Below, in pieces: positions 25,890 to 32,539 of a stretch of 37,967 bases of DNA. The notes under the pieces were generated by a model. That model worked only from the letters and a program-made list of their open reading frames with translations. It ran no database searches and was not told the origin of the DNA. A program made the position numbers and the translations under genes. The stretch comes from Clostridia bacterium (GTDB taxonomy: Bacteria; Bacillota; Clostridia; DUPQ01): positions 1 to 37,967 of the forward strand of contig JAUUZE010000003.1 in NCBI GenBank assembly GCA_030590175.1, given 5' to 3'. Position 1 is the stretch's first letter, and every line of letters starts with the position of its first letter.

Positions 25890-26612
25890 ATGAAAAAGAT
25901 TACAGAAAAATTACAGGTAAGTGAAATACATAGTGACTATCGATCATCAATGAAAGTGTCACAAATATTTTTAGTTATGCAAGAAATGGCTGAAAAAGGA
26001 GCAAATGAGTTAGGAATGAGTCGCGAGTCAATGATTGAAAATCATCAGACTTTTGTTCTATCTAGAATGTCCTTAGAAATTGGTAGGTTACCTAAACTTT
26101 ATGAAAGTATTGAGGTGACTACTTGGCCTAAAAAAACAATTAAGCTTTTCTATATTAGAGATTTTATTTTCACTCATCAGGAAAAAATTACCATGAGAGC
26201 TTCATCTGTCTGGGCAATACTAGATTTAAAAAGTAGAAAAATTGTTAGACAGCAAGCCACTGTACATTCATCTGATAAACAGCATGTAGATGAAGCATTA
26301 TCTTATATGCCCCCACGAATAAAACTACCAGAACAAATGGATGAAGTTGGACAGGTATTAGCTACTTATTCTATGACTGACCCTAATGGACATATTAATA
26401 ATATAAGATATATTGAATGGGTTTATGATTATTTACCAAAAGAAGTGATAGAGTTTTATAATCCTTACACAATGGACATTAACTACATAAATGAGGTATA
26501 TTATAAAGACAAAATTTCCATTGAGATGGGTAAAAAAGATAATAAGATAATCTTTTGTGGGAAGGTAAATGAAAAAATCTGTTTTATGGTACAAATTAGA
26601 GAAAATCAATAG
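25890..26612 (+). CDS. Acyl-ACP thioesterase (FatA/FatB family)
   Basis: 240 residues, a double hot-dog enzyme. The N-terminal half has MKVSQIFLVMQEMAEKGANE and TTWPKKTIKLFYIRDF, and the C-terminal half has the catalytic set Asp164-Asn166-His168 in DPNGHINN with Glu202 34 residues later, matching the plant FatB arrangement. It releases free fatty acids from acyl carrier protein in the cytoplasm, either to end fatty acid synthesis or to supply phospholipid precursors. A short in-frame gap from the transporter and the absence of a promoter indicate co-transcription. Confidence 0.92.
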   Translation: MKKITEKLQVSEIHSDYRSSMKVSQIFLVMQEMAEKGANELGMSRESMIENHQTFVLSRMSLEIGRLPKLYESIEVTTWPKKTIKLFYIRDFIFTHQEKITMRASSVWAILDLKSRKIVRQQATVHSSDKQHVDEALSYMPPRIKLPEQMDEVGQVLATYSMTDPNGHINNIRYIEWVYDYLPKEVIEFYNPYTMDINYINEVYYKDKISIEMGKKDNKIIFCGKVNEKICFMVQIRENQ

Positions 26613-26622
26613 AGGAGATATT

Positions 26623-27789
26623 ATGTATAAAATTAGAACGTATAACAAAATAGCTAAAGAAGGAATTAATAAATTTGATAAGCAATTATTTTCTGTAACT
26701 GAAGATGGTAAAAATGTAGATGCTCTTTTATTAAGAAGTGCAAAATTAAAATCAGATGATATTGAAGATACAATTAAGGTTATTGCTAGGGCAGGAGCAG
26801 GTGTTAATAACATTCCTGTAAATGAATGTAGCCAAAAAGGTATTGTTGTTCTTAATACACCAGGTGCCAATGCTAATGCTGTAAAAGAACTAGTAGTAGC
26901 TGGATTATTAATGGCTGCTAGGGACATTAGTGGAGCAATTATATATGCAAAAACATTAAAAGGAGAAAAGAGTCAAGTTCCTGTATTAGTGGAAAAGAAT
27001 AAATCTCGTTTTAAAGGTAGTGAATTAGCAGGAAAAAAATTAGGAGTTATTGGATTAGGAGCTATTGGTATAATGATAGCTAATAGTGCTAGTTCACTTC
27101 ATATGGATGTTATTGGTTATGATCCATATTTATCAGTTAAGTCAGCATGGGGATTATCAAGAAGAATAAAGAGAGCAGACAACTTAGATGAGTTATTTGA
27201 AAATTGTGATTATCTTACAATTCATGTACCTTTGATTGATGCGACAAAAGATATGATAAATAGTGAATCAATTAAAAAAATGAAAAAGGGAATGAAAATT
27301 TTAAACTTTTCCCGTGGTGGTCTAGTAAATAATAGCGATATTCTAAAAGCAATTGATTCTGGTAAAGTGGAACAATATATTACTGATTTTCCATCAGATG
27401 AACTACTTAATGTTGATGGGATTACTTGTATTCCACATTTAGGTGCTAGTACAAATGAAAGTGAAATAAATTGCGCAATTATGGCTACTAAACAAATATC
27501 TGAGTTCCTATTACATGGAAATATTGTGAATTCAGTTAATATGCCAAATTGTTTGGTTAATAGAACATCTGATTATCGTATTACAATTGTTCATTTGAAT
27601 AATCCTGATATACTTACTAAGTTATCTACAATTATTGGAGATGAAAAGTTAAATATTTCAAATCTTTCTACTCATATAAAAGGGGAGTATGGGTATACAA
27701 TTTATGATATAAACAGTCAAGTTAATGAAGATATTTTACAAAAACTTAATAAAATAACTGGAGTATTATCAACAAGACTTCTTAAATAA
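26623..27789 (+). CDS. serA: D-3-phosphoglycerate dehydrogenase
   Basis: 388 residues from the ATG at 26623, chosen because AGAGGAG lies just before it; the in-frame ATG at 26569 would overlap the thioesterase and has no such site. The NAD-binding motif GVIGLGAIG lies at 141-149. Catalytic residues are Arg231 (FSRGGLV), Glu260 and His272 (PHLGAST). A C-terminal ACT-like domain (about 318-388) is shorter than in E. coli SerA. It starts serine synthesis by oxidising 3-phosphoglycerate, with the ACT domain suggesting feedback by serine. serC and serB are not in the window. A terminator follows at 27817. Confidence 0.9.
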   Translation: MYKIRTYNKIAKEGINKFDKQLFSVTEDGKNVDALLLRSAKLKSDDIEDTIKVIARAGAGVNNIPVNECSQKGIVVLNTPGANANAVKELVVAGLLMAARDISGAIIYAKTLKGEKSQVPVLVEKNKSRFKGSELAGKKLGVIGLGAIGIMIANSASSLHMDVIGYDPYLSVKSAWGLSRRIKRADNLDELFENCDYLTIHVPLIDATKDMINSESIKKMKKGMKILNFSRGGLVNNSDILKAIDSGKVEQYITDFPSDELLNVDGITCIPHLGASTNESEINCAIMATKQISEFLLHGNIVNSVNMPNCLVNRTSDYRITIVHLNNPDILTKLSTIIGDEKLNISNLSTHIKGEYGYTIYDINSQVNEDILQKLNKITGVLSTRLLK

Positions 27790-27816
27790 ACAAAAGAATA
27801 AACAAATAATGTCATG

Positions 27817-27844
27817 AAACAGCCTTTTAAAGGCTGTTTTCTTA
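27817..27844 (+). terminator. Rho-independent terminator after serA
   Basis: AAACAGCC (27817-27824) pairs with GGCTGTTT (27832-27839) around TTTTAAA, followed by a short T-rich run (TTTTCTT). Closes the unit that begins at 19858. Confidence 0.85.
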
Positions 27845-27870
27845 TATAAATTAAACAAATTGATGAAAAT

Positions 27871-27910
27871 ATTAATAATGTTAATAAATATATTAATAAT
27901 ATTAATAAAA
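27871..27910 (+). repeat. Two tandem 19-base AT repeats just upstream of a promoter
   Basis: ATTAATAATGTTAATAAAT (27871-27889) and ATTAATAATATTAATAAAA (27892-27910) differ at two positions and are spaced 21 bases apart, close to two helical turns. They end three bases before the -35 box. They could act as an UP element for RNA polymerase alpha or as paired operator sites. Confidence 0.7.
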
Positions 27911-27913
27911 GTG

Positions 27914-27942
27914 TTGACAATGCTAAATTTATTTAATATAAT
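27914..27942 (+). promoter_or_regulatory. Consensus sigma-A promoter of the DUF2089/YvlD unit
   Basis: TTGACA (27914-27919), exactly 17 bases, TATAAT (27937-27942): both hexamers are perfect. This is the strongest promoter seen in the window; the predicted start is near 27949 with AAAGGAGGAGAG immediately downstream. Confidence 0.9.
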
Positions 27943-27968
27943 GCTGGTATACAAAAGGAGGAGAGATT

Positions 27969-28358
27969 ATGAAAAAGCATAAAGCACCAGGACAATGTCC
28001 CGTATGCAATGAAGAATTTGCTATTACTAAATTGACTTGTCAAAGCTGTGGTAGCGAATTAACTGGTTTCTTTGAGAAGGGGCGATTCTCTTCATTATCA
28101 GAGAATGATCAGTATTTTATAGAAGTATTTATTAAGTGTAGAGGATCTATTAAAGATGTTGAAAAAGAATTAGGAGTATCTTATCCAACTGTCAGAGGAA
28201 AATTAGACGACGTGATTAAAAAGTTAGGATATCAAGTATCTAATCAACAAGATGAAAGTGATAAAAAAGCAGCTTCTATTTTAGATCAAGTGGAGAAAGG
28301 TGAATTATCACCATCAAAAGCTGCAGACATGCTAAAGAAGATTAAAAGAGGAGTATAA
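27969..28358 (+). CDS. DUF2089 zinc-ribbon/HTH regulator
   Basis: 129 residues. A zinc ribbon at the N-terminus uses Cys10-Cys13 and Cys24-Cys27 (QCPVCNEEF, LTCQSCGSE). Residues about 61-87 (IKDVEKELGVSYPTVRGKLD) form a helix-turn-helix. The end (about 104-126, ILDQVEKGELSPSKAADMLK) is a SHOCT-like two-helix motif. This is the DUF2089 domain layout; the family is thought to be transcriptional but has no firm function. It is the first gene after a consensus promoter and repeat, so self-regulation through the repeat is a reasonable guess. The following small gene starts two bases after its stop. Confidence 0.85.
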   Translation: MKKHKAPGQCPVCNEEFAITKLTCQSCGSELTGFFEKGRFSSLSENDQYFIEVFIKCRGSIKDVEKELGVSYPTVRGKLDDVIKKLGYQVSNQQDESDKKAASILDQVEKGELSPSKAADMLKKIKRGV

Positions 28359-28360
28359 TT

Positions 28361-28486
28361 ATGAGAACAAACAGAAAAAGATGGGAAAAAAATCTAAACA
28401 CAAAATGTTATGGTAGTAATTGTATAAAAGAAGTTTATAGCAATGGCATTCCAAACCGTGCCTGCGTTAACTTTATTATTATTTAG
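28361..28486 (+). CDS. Possible 41-residue basic peptide with three cysteines
   Basis: An open frame from the ATG at 28361 to the TAG at 28484. GAGGAG (28348-28353) lies seven bases before the ATG inside the end of the DUF2089 gene, and the stop lies just before the next ribosome binding site, so the layout is that of an expressed gene. The product starts MRTNRKRWEKN, has Cys16, Cys21 and Cys35, and ends with a hydrophobic FIIII. No family recognised; a non-coding spacer is the alternative. Confidence 0.5.
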   Translation: MRTNRKRWEKNLNTKCYGSNCIKEVYSNGIPNRACVNFIII

Positions 28487-28497
28487 AGGTGAATAAA

Positions 28498-28920
28498 ATG
28501 AGTGATGAGCGAAAAAAAATTCTAGAAATGTTAGAAAGCGGTAAGATTAAAGCTGATGAAGCATTAGAATTACTAAATGCAATTGGAGAAGAAGAAGTAA
28601 TAGAAGAACCAACAAAAAGCAAACCTGGAAAAGCTAAGTTCTTGAGAGTAAGAATTGATGCAGCTGGAAAAGAAGGTAAAGAAAAAGCTAAAGTAAATGT
28701 TAATATTCCTTTATCTGTTGCTAAGAAGGTTACATCATTAAAAGGATTGATTCCTAAAAGTGCTAAAAAAGAAATGGAAAAAGAAGGATTTAATATTGAT
28801 GACATTGATTTACAAGAATTAATTAAAGCATTTGAAAATGGTGAGATGGATGAAAATTTAGTTGATATTGAAGCTGGAGATGGTGATGATCGTGTTGTGG
28901 TGAAAGTTTATGTCGATTAA
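28498..28920 (+). CDS. YvlB-like protein with N-terminal SHOCT-like motif
   Basis: 140 residues from the ATG at 28498 (AGAGGTG six bases before it; the GTG at 28489 is inside that site). Residues 7-29 (KILEMLESGKIKADEALELL) are the short helical motif at the head of YvlB/LiaX-type proteins. A Lys-rich linker leads to a domain with LRVRI, VNVNIPLS and LIPKSAKKEMEKEG, and an end LVDIEAGDGDD then VVVKVYVD. In Bacillus the yvl genes belong to cell-envelope stress responses; the role here is inferred from that and from the YvlD-like neighbour. The last 11 bases overlap the next gene, which resembles its C-terminal part. Confidence 0.8.
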   Translation: MSDERKKILEMLESGKIKADEALELLNAIGEEEVIEEPTKSKPGKAKFLRVRIDAAGKEGKEKAKVNVNIPLSVAKKVTSLKGLIPKSAKKEMEKEGFNIDDIDLQELIKAFENGEMDENLVDIEAGDGDDRVVVKVYVD

Positions 28921-29197
28921 TTTTGGGATACTACTAGTATATATTAGAGTTAAGAAATTCGTCATAGCAATACCATTTTCAACATATTTTCTAACTGATC
29001 TAATTCGTGGATTTATAGATTTATTTGACTTAATTGGTTGGAAAAAATTGAAAAGTGAAGACATTACCAAAAACGGACTACTGACACTTTGCACTATCTT
29101 ACAATTTACAAGGAATACAGGAAGTTATGATTTAGTAGATATTGAGGTAGGTAGTAAAAAAGATGGAAAGGTACGAATCAAAATAAAGGTGATATAA
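28910..29197 (+). CDS. Truncated paralog of the preceding YvlB-like protein
   Basis: 95 residues, starting inside the end of the upstream gene without a strong ribosome binding site of its own, so translation is probably coupled. Its pattern (VYIRVKKFVIAIPFS at the start, LVDIEVGSKKDG then VRIKIKVI at the end) lines up by eye with the C-terminal domain of the protein before it (LRVRI, NIPLS, LVDIEAG, VVVKVYVD). It lacks the N-terminal helical motif. No membrane helix is certain, although residues 18-42 are hydrophobic. Function unknown. Confidence 0.7.
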   Translation: MSINFGILLVYIRVKKFVIAIPFSTYFLTDLIRGFIDLFDLIGWKKLKSEDITKNGLLTLCTILQFTRNTGSYDLVDIEVGSKKDGKVRIKIKVI

Positions 29198-29198
29198 T

Positions 29199-29552
29199 AT
29201 GAGAAAATTAATTATAAGATCAGCAGTATATTTTACAGTTCTTTTTGTCCTTAGCTTAATATTAAAACGATTTAATGTTACAACACCTGCGATTTTAATA
29301 GGCGGAGCAGTAGTATTAGCATTGTTTAACACAATACTACGACCACTACTTAATTTATTGGCACTACCTATTAATATTTTGACATTGGGAATTGGTGTAA
29401 TATTTGTAAATATTTTGACTTTGTTAATTACAGATGGAATATTTGATAAAATCACAATTAGTGGATTTTGGGTTTACACACTGATTGCCATATCGATAAT
29501 GATGGCTGATGGATTTATTAGGCATAGAAGAATAGAAGAGAAGCTGTCTTAG
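29199..29552 (+). CDS. YvlD/phage-holin-4-like membrane protein
   Basis: 117 residues with four hydrophobic helices. ILRPLLNLLALPINILTLG is the hallmark of the YvlD family (often labelled phage holin family 4), here around residues 45-65. It is a cytoplasmic membrane protein of unknown activity, found with YvlB/PspC-type proteins in envelope-stress operons. AAGGTG precedes the start, and the stop of the upstream gene is one base away. A hairpin shared with the convergent hydrolase gene ends the unit. Confidence 0.9.
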   Translation: MRKLIIRSAVYFTVLFVLSLILKRFNVTTPAILIGGAVVLALFNTILRPLLNLLALPINILTLGIGVIFVNILTLLITDGIFDKITISGFWVYTLIAISIMMADGFIRHRRIEEKLS

Positions 29553-29566
29553 AACAGCTTCTTTTT
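29539..29566 (+). terminator. Hairpin terminator between convergent genes
   Basis: AGAAGCTGT (29539-29547) pairs with ACAGCTTCT (29554-29562) around a six-base loop, then TTTTAAAT. It overlaps the ends of both the YvlD-like gene and the minus-strand hydrolase. On the minus strand the tail is only T-rich (CTCTTCTATTCTT), so it is probably more efficient on the plus strand. Confidence 0.8.
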
Positions 29567-30802
29567 AAATGCATTTTTAATTGTGTCATCAATACCTTTC
29601 TTAAAAGGTCCTCTAAATCCTGAATAAGTAGGTGCATCAATACCTTCGTAACCACCTTCATCAATAATCTTATCTGATGGTATGTAGGTTAGGGCTTCAT
29701 GATAACCTAAGAAAATAATATCTTTATCCTTAAACACTTCTTTAACTAATAATTTAACTTCATAGCATATTTCTCCACCCATATATACTATATATAAATC
29801 ATCTGTCATTTTAATAAAACCTGAATGAATAGTTACATTATCATCTTGTTCATCAAAATGTTCTAAAAGATCAGCTATTACAGAAGTAATATAACCAGAA
29901 ACTTGGGTTAGACGTTTTTTAAAAAATTCTTTATCAAGTGGTTGTATTTTAGCGTTAATGGGGAAAGCACATCCTTTGAAAATAGGGAAAATTTCTTTGT
30001 ATTGGCTATTAATAATCAACTTGTTGATTGTATTTTCTATGGATTTTGCAAACTCATCAACCTCATTAAAAGTACAAGGTTTAAAGCGTTCGTAGTTTGC
30101 AGTTATTTTAGGTCGCATATTTCCTGCAGCTCCTTGTAAAAAGAAACAAGTGGATCCATAATATTTTGCTTCAATTAACTGATTAACTCTACCTGGAAAT
30201 TCAGAGGAAAGATGAAGTGTACCTGCTAAAGTTACAGGGTGACACGAGTAATTGTATACAACACCTTTAATGTTTTTTTGACTATCTTTAATTATTAATA
30301 CACTGACCTCATCATCTGTGATTCCTTCATAATTAGGAGCAAGTTTAATTCCATCAGGTGTAACTCGTCGTCTATTAATATTCCATCTACCACTTGTTAC
30401 ACCATAATATATTGTTCCTTCTTGTATATTAATAAAAGTTCTGTCAATACATAGAAGGGTTCGCTCAAGATAATAACTTTCTAATGGTGATTCATCGAAA
30501 CGTTCTGTGTGTGAAGAAACCTTAGGTCCAGCATGTGTATGGGAATAGGAAATAATAATCTGTTCTTTAGTAATTTTATATTTTGATTGTAAATAATCAA
30601 ATATTTTTTCATTAAAAGGATAGTTATAATGAAGAAGATCAAAAGCTATAACAAATAACTTAGTTTCATTACTATCAATATATAAACATTTAACATAAAA
30701 ATCATCGTGTATAGTTAAAAATTCTTCTTCTCTAGAGGCATAGCCTGACATGGTTGTTTTTTTATATGGAGTAATTAACTCTCTAGCAATAGCAAATTTC
30801 AT
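29549..30802 (-). CDS. Neutral ceramidase-like hydrolase
   Basis: 417 residues on the minus strand. It matches the N-terminal catalytic domain of neutral/alkaline non-lysosomal ceramidase-like proteins: likely zinc ligands His88 and His90 (SYSHTHAGP) and His188 (NYSCHPVTL), the Ser-type or anion-binding region FLQGAAGNMRP, and WNINRRRVTPDG. The family's C-terminal immunoglobulin-like domain is absent. Bacterial homologues without a signal peptide, as here, are often found among carbohydrate genes and their true substrate is not settled; an amide or ester of a sugar conjugate is as likely as ceramide. AAAGGAAA lies ten bases before the ATG. Monocistronic. Confidence 0.85.
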   Translation of the reverse strand: MKFAIARELITPYKKTTMSGYASREEEFLTIHDDFYVKCLYIDSNETKLFVIAFDLLHYNYPFNEKIFDYLQSKYKITKEQIIISYSHTHAGPKVSSHTERFDESPLESYYLERTLLCIDRTFINIQEGTIYYGVTSGRWNINRRRVTPDGIKLAPNYEGITDDEVSVLIIKDSQKNIKGVVYNYSCHPVTLAGTLHLSSEFPGRVNQLIEAKYYGSTCFFLQGAAGNMRPKITANYERFKPCTFNEVDEFAKSIENTINKLIINSQYKEIFPIFKGCAFPINAKIQPLDKEFFKKRLTQVSGYITSVIADLLEHFDEQDDNVTIHSGFIKMTDDLYIVYMGGEICYEVKLLVKEVFKDKDIIFLGYHEALTYIPSDKIIDEGGYEGIDAPTYSGFRGPFKKGIDDTIKNAFKKKLF

Positions 30803-30852
30803 AGTTTTAAATTTCCTTTCATTGTTATTTTTATTTTAGCAAATATTTGTTA

Positions 30853-30858
30853 TATAAT
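30853..30858 (+). promoter_or_regulatory. Possible -10 box for the YbjQ-family gene
   Basis: TATAAT in a very AT-rich stretch; a TGT precedes the overlapping TATATA (30851-30856). No clear -35. Predicted start near 30865, upstream of AAAGGAG at 30874-30880. Confidence 0.4.
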
Positions 30859-30886
30859 ATATATAAATATATAAAAGGAGTTTAAA

Positions 30887-31207
30887 ATGATTACAACAAC
30901 GACACCAAGCATTGAGGGAAAGAATATTATTGAGTATAAAGGAATTGTTTTTGGAGAAGTAATAAATGGAGTAGATTTTATAAAAGATTTTGCAGCAGGT
31001 ATTACTAATTTCCTTGGTGGACGAAGTGGCTCTTATGAAGGAGAACTAATTGACGCTAGAAAAAATGCAATAAGAGAAATGGAACAGCGAGCTATTAATT
31101 TAGGTGCTAATGCTATTGTATCTGTAGATATTGATTATGAAGTTCTTGGTCAAAGTAATAATATGTTAATGGTCACAGCATCTGGAACAGCGGTTATAGT
31201 GAAATAA
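30887..31207 (+). CDS. YbjQ/UPF0145 family protein
   Basis: 106 residues, the normal length. The family signature is complete: [17 protein letters not shown] at about 20-36, [18 protein letters not shown] at 45-62, and [15 protein letters not shown] at 72-86, ending in a TASGTAVIV strand. These proteins form a pentameric ring of cytoplasmic domains, sometimes annotated as heavy-metal-binding; the function is not established. AAAGGAG lies six bases before the ATG. Transcribed alone, since a promoter and T-box follow. Confidence 0.93.
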   Translation: MITTTTPSIEGKNIIEYKGIVFGEVINGVDFIKDFAAGITNFLGGRSGSYEGELIDARKNAIREMEQRAINLGANAIVSVDIDYEVLGQSNNMLMVTASGTAVIVK

Positions 31208-31213
31208 TATCAG

Positions 31214-31243
31214 TTGAACTATAGAGACAATATGTGTTATACT
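31214..31243 (+). promoter_or_regulatory. Promoter of the pheST T-box operon
   Basis: TTGAAC (31214-31219), 18 bases, TATACT (31238-31243) with TGT directly before it (extended -10). Predicted start near 31250, a few bases before the T-box stem I. Confidence 0.75.
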
Positions 31244-31260
31244 ATTTTACAGTAAAATGC

Positions 31261-31485
31261 GATGAATAAGACAAGTAATATCTAACGACTATTAAGGGAA
31301 TTAATACATTTACTGAGAGTATTAAATAGATCGATTTATGAACATTCACTTAGGAGCAAATGTCACTGAAATAATGTAGGGGACATCGTAATAAGACACG
31401 ATATAGTCTGTTAAGAAGTCAATTTATTGAAAATTGGGTGGTACCGCGGAGAATCCCTTCGTCCCTTGCTGGATGGAGGGTTTTT
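31261..31485 (+). promoter_or_regulatory. T-box riboswitch (Phe) upstream of pheS
   Basis: The T-box sequence GGGTGGTACCGCG (31436-31448) is perfect, with TGGT (31439-31442) able to pair with the ACCA end of tRNA-Phe. Stem I starts near 31261: TAAG (31267-31270) pairs with CTTA (31349-31352), and the loop E pieces AGTA (31274-31277) and GAA (31340-31342) flank the specifier triplet TTC (31345-31347), a Phe codon. Stem II ATGTC/GACAT (31360-31364, 31382-31386) and stem III ATCGT/ACGAT (31385-31389, 31398-31402) follow. Uncharged tRNA-Phe would stabilise the antiterminator and let transcription reach pheST. Confidence 0.95.
31455..31485 (+). terminator. Regulated terminator of the T-box leader
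   Basis: CCCTTCGTCC (31455-31464) and GGATGGAGGG (31471-31480) pair over 10 bp including two G-U pairs around CTTGCT, followed by TTTTT. It competes with the antiterminator, which uses CCC at 31455-31457 against GGG at 31436-31438. Confidence 0.9.
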
Positions 31486-31510
31486 ATATTTTTTTAAAGG
31501 AGTTTCTATT

Positions 31511-32530
31511 ATGAAACAACAACTACAAAACATATTACATCAAGTTACACTACAAGCAAGTGATGTAAAAAGTTTACAGGATATTGAGCAATTACGCATC
31601 AAGTTCTTAGGGAAAAAAGGAGAATTGACAACTGTTTTGCGTGGTATGGGAGCTTTGTCCAAAGAGGAACGACCTATTATTGGAAAACTAGCTAATGAGG
31701 TTAGAACCAATATAGAAAGCTTAATAAAGCAGGCAAATGACAAATTAGTTTCAATTGAAAAAGAAATTACACTAAAAAAAGAAAAGCTAGATGTTACTAT
31801 GCCTGGGAAAATATATGAAATAGGTAAAAAACATCCTCTTACTTTAGTAATTGAAGAAGTTGAAAATGTTTTTTTAGGATTAGGTTATCAAATTGCAGAA
31901 GGACCCGAAATTGAACTTGTACATTATAACTTTGAAGCATTAAACATCCATGAAGGTCATCCTGCTAGAGATGAACAGGATACTTTTTACATTCAACCAG
32001 ATGTTGTGCTTAGAACACAAACATCACCTGTTCAAATTAGGGTAATGGAAAATTCACAACCACCAATTAAAATCATATGTCCAGGTAGAGTGTATCGTTC
32101 AGATGCTGTAGATGCCACGCATTCACCTGTTTTTCATCAAATTGAAGGATTAGTAGTTGACAAAGGAATTACTATGGGAGACTTACGTGGGACGCTGGAG
32201 GTGTTTGCAAAAAGCATGTTTGGTGAAGACACAAATATTCGTTTTAGACCACATCACTTCCCATTTACTGAACCTAGTGCAGAAGTAGACGTTTCTTGTT
32301 GGAATTGTAATGGTGAAGGCTGCAAGGTATGTAAGGGTGAAGGCTGGGTTGAAATCTTAGGTGCTGGTATGGTACATCCAAAGGTTTTAAAAAACTGTGG
32401 TATCGATCCTGAAATATACAGTGGGTTTGCATTTGGTTTAGGCGTTGAGAGAACAGCCATGGGGCGTTTTGGCATTGATGATTTACGACTGTTATATGAA
32501 AATGACGTTCGTTTCTTAAAACAGTTTTAG
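31511..32530 (+). CDS. pheS: Phenylalanyl-tRNA synthetase alpha subunit
   Basis: 339 residues from the ATG at 31511, with AAAGGAG at 31496-31502; an in-frame upstream ATG at 31427 lies inside the T-box and is not a start. The N-terminal coiled coil (about 1-85, rich in K/E/L) grips tRNA. The class II catalytic core has [26 protein letters not shown] (motif 2 region), [18 protein letters not shown] and a [12 protein letters not shown] zinc-like knuckle usual in Bacillota PheS, then [17 protein letters not shown] (motif 3). With PheT it charges tRNA-Phe. The T-box regulates it by Phe-tRNA charging. pheT starts nine bases after the stop. Confidence 0.97.
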   Translation: MKQQLQNILHQVTLQASDVKSLQDIEQLRIKFLGKKGELTTVLRGMGALSKEERPIIGKLANEVRTNIESLIKQANDKLVSIEKEITLKKEKLDVTMPGKIYEIGKKHPLTLVIEEVENVFLGLGYQIAEGPEIELVHYNFEALNIHEGHPARDEQDTFYIQPDVVLRTQTSPVQIRVMENSQPPIKIICPGRVYRSDAVDATHSPVFHQIEGLVVDKGITMGDLRGTLEVFAKSMFGEDTNIRFRPHHFPFTEPSAEVDVSCWNCNGEGCKVCKGEGWVEILGAGMVHPKVLKNCGIDPEIYSGFAFGLGVERTAMGRFGIDDLRLLYENDVRFLKQF

Positions 32531-32539
32531 GAGGATAAC

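Noticed and set aside
26569-26622. Upstream in-frame ATG extending serA
   Set aside because: It overlaps the thioesterase gene and lacks a ribosome binding site; AGAGGAG fits 26623.
31427-31510. Upstream in-frame ATG extending pheS by 28 residues
   Set aside because: It lies in the T-box antiterminator/terminator region; AAAGGAG is placed for the ATG at 31511.
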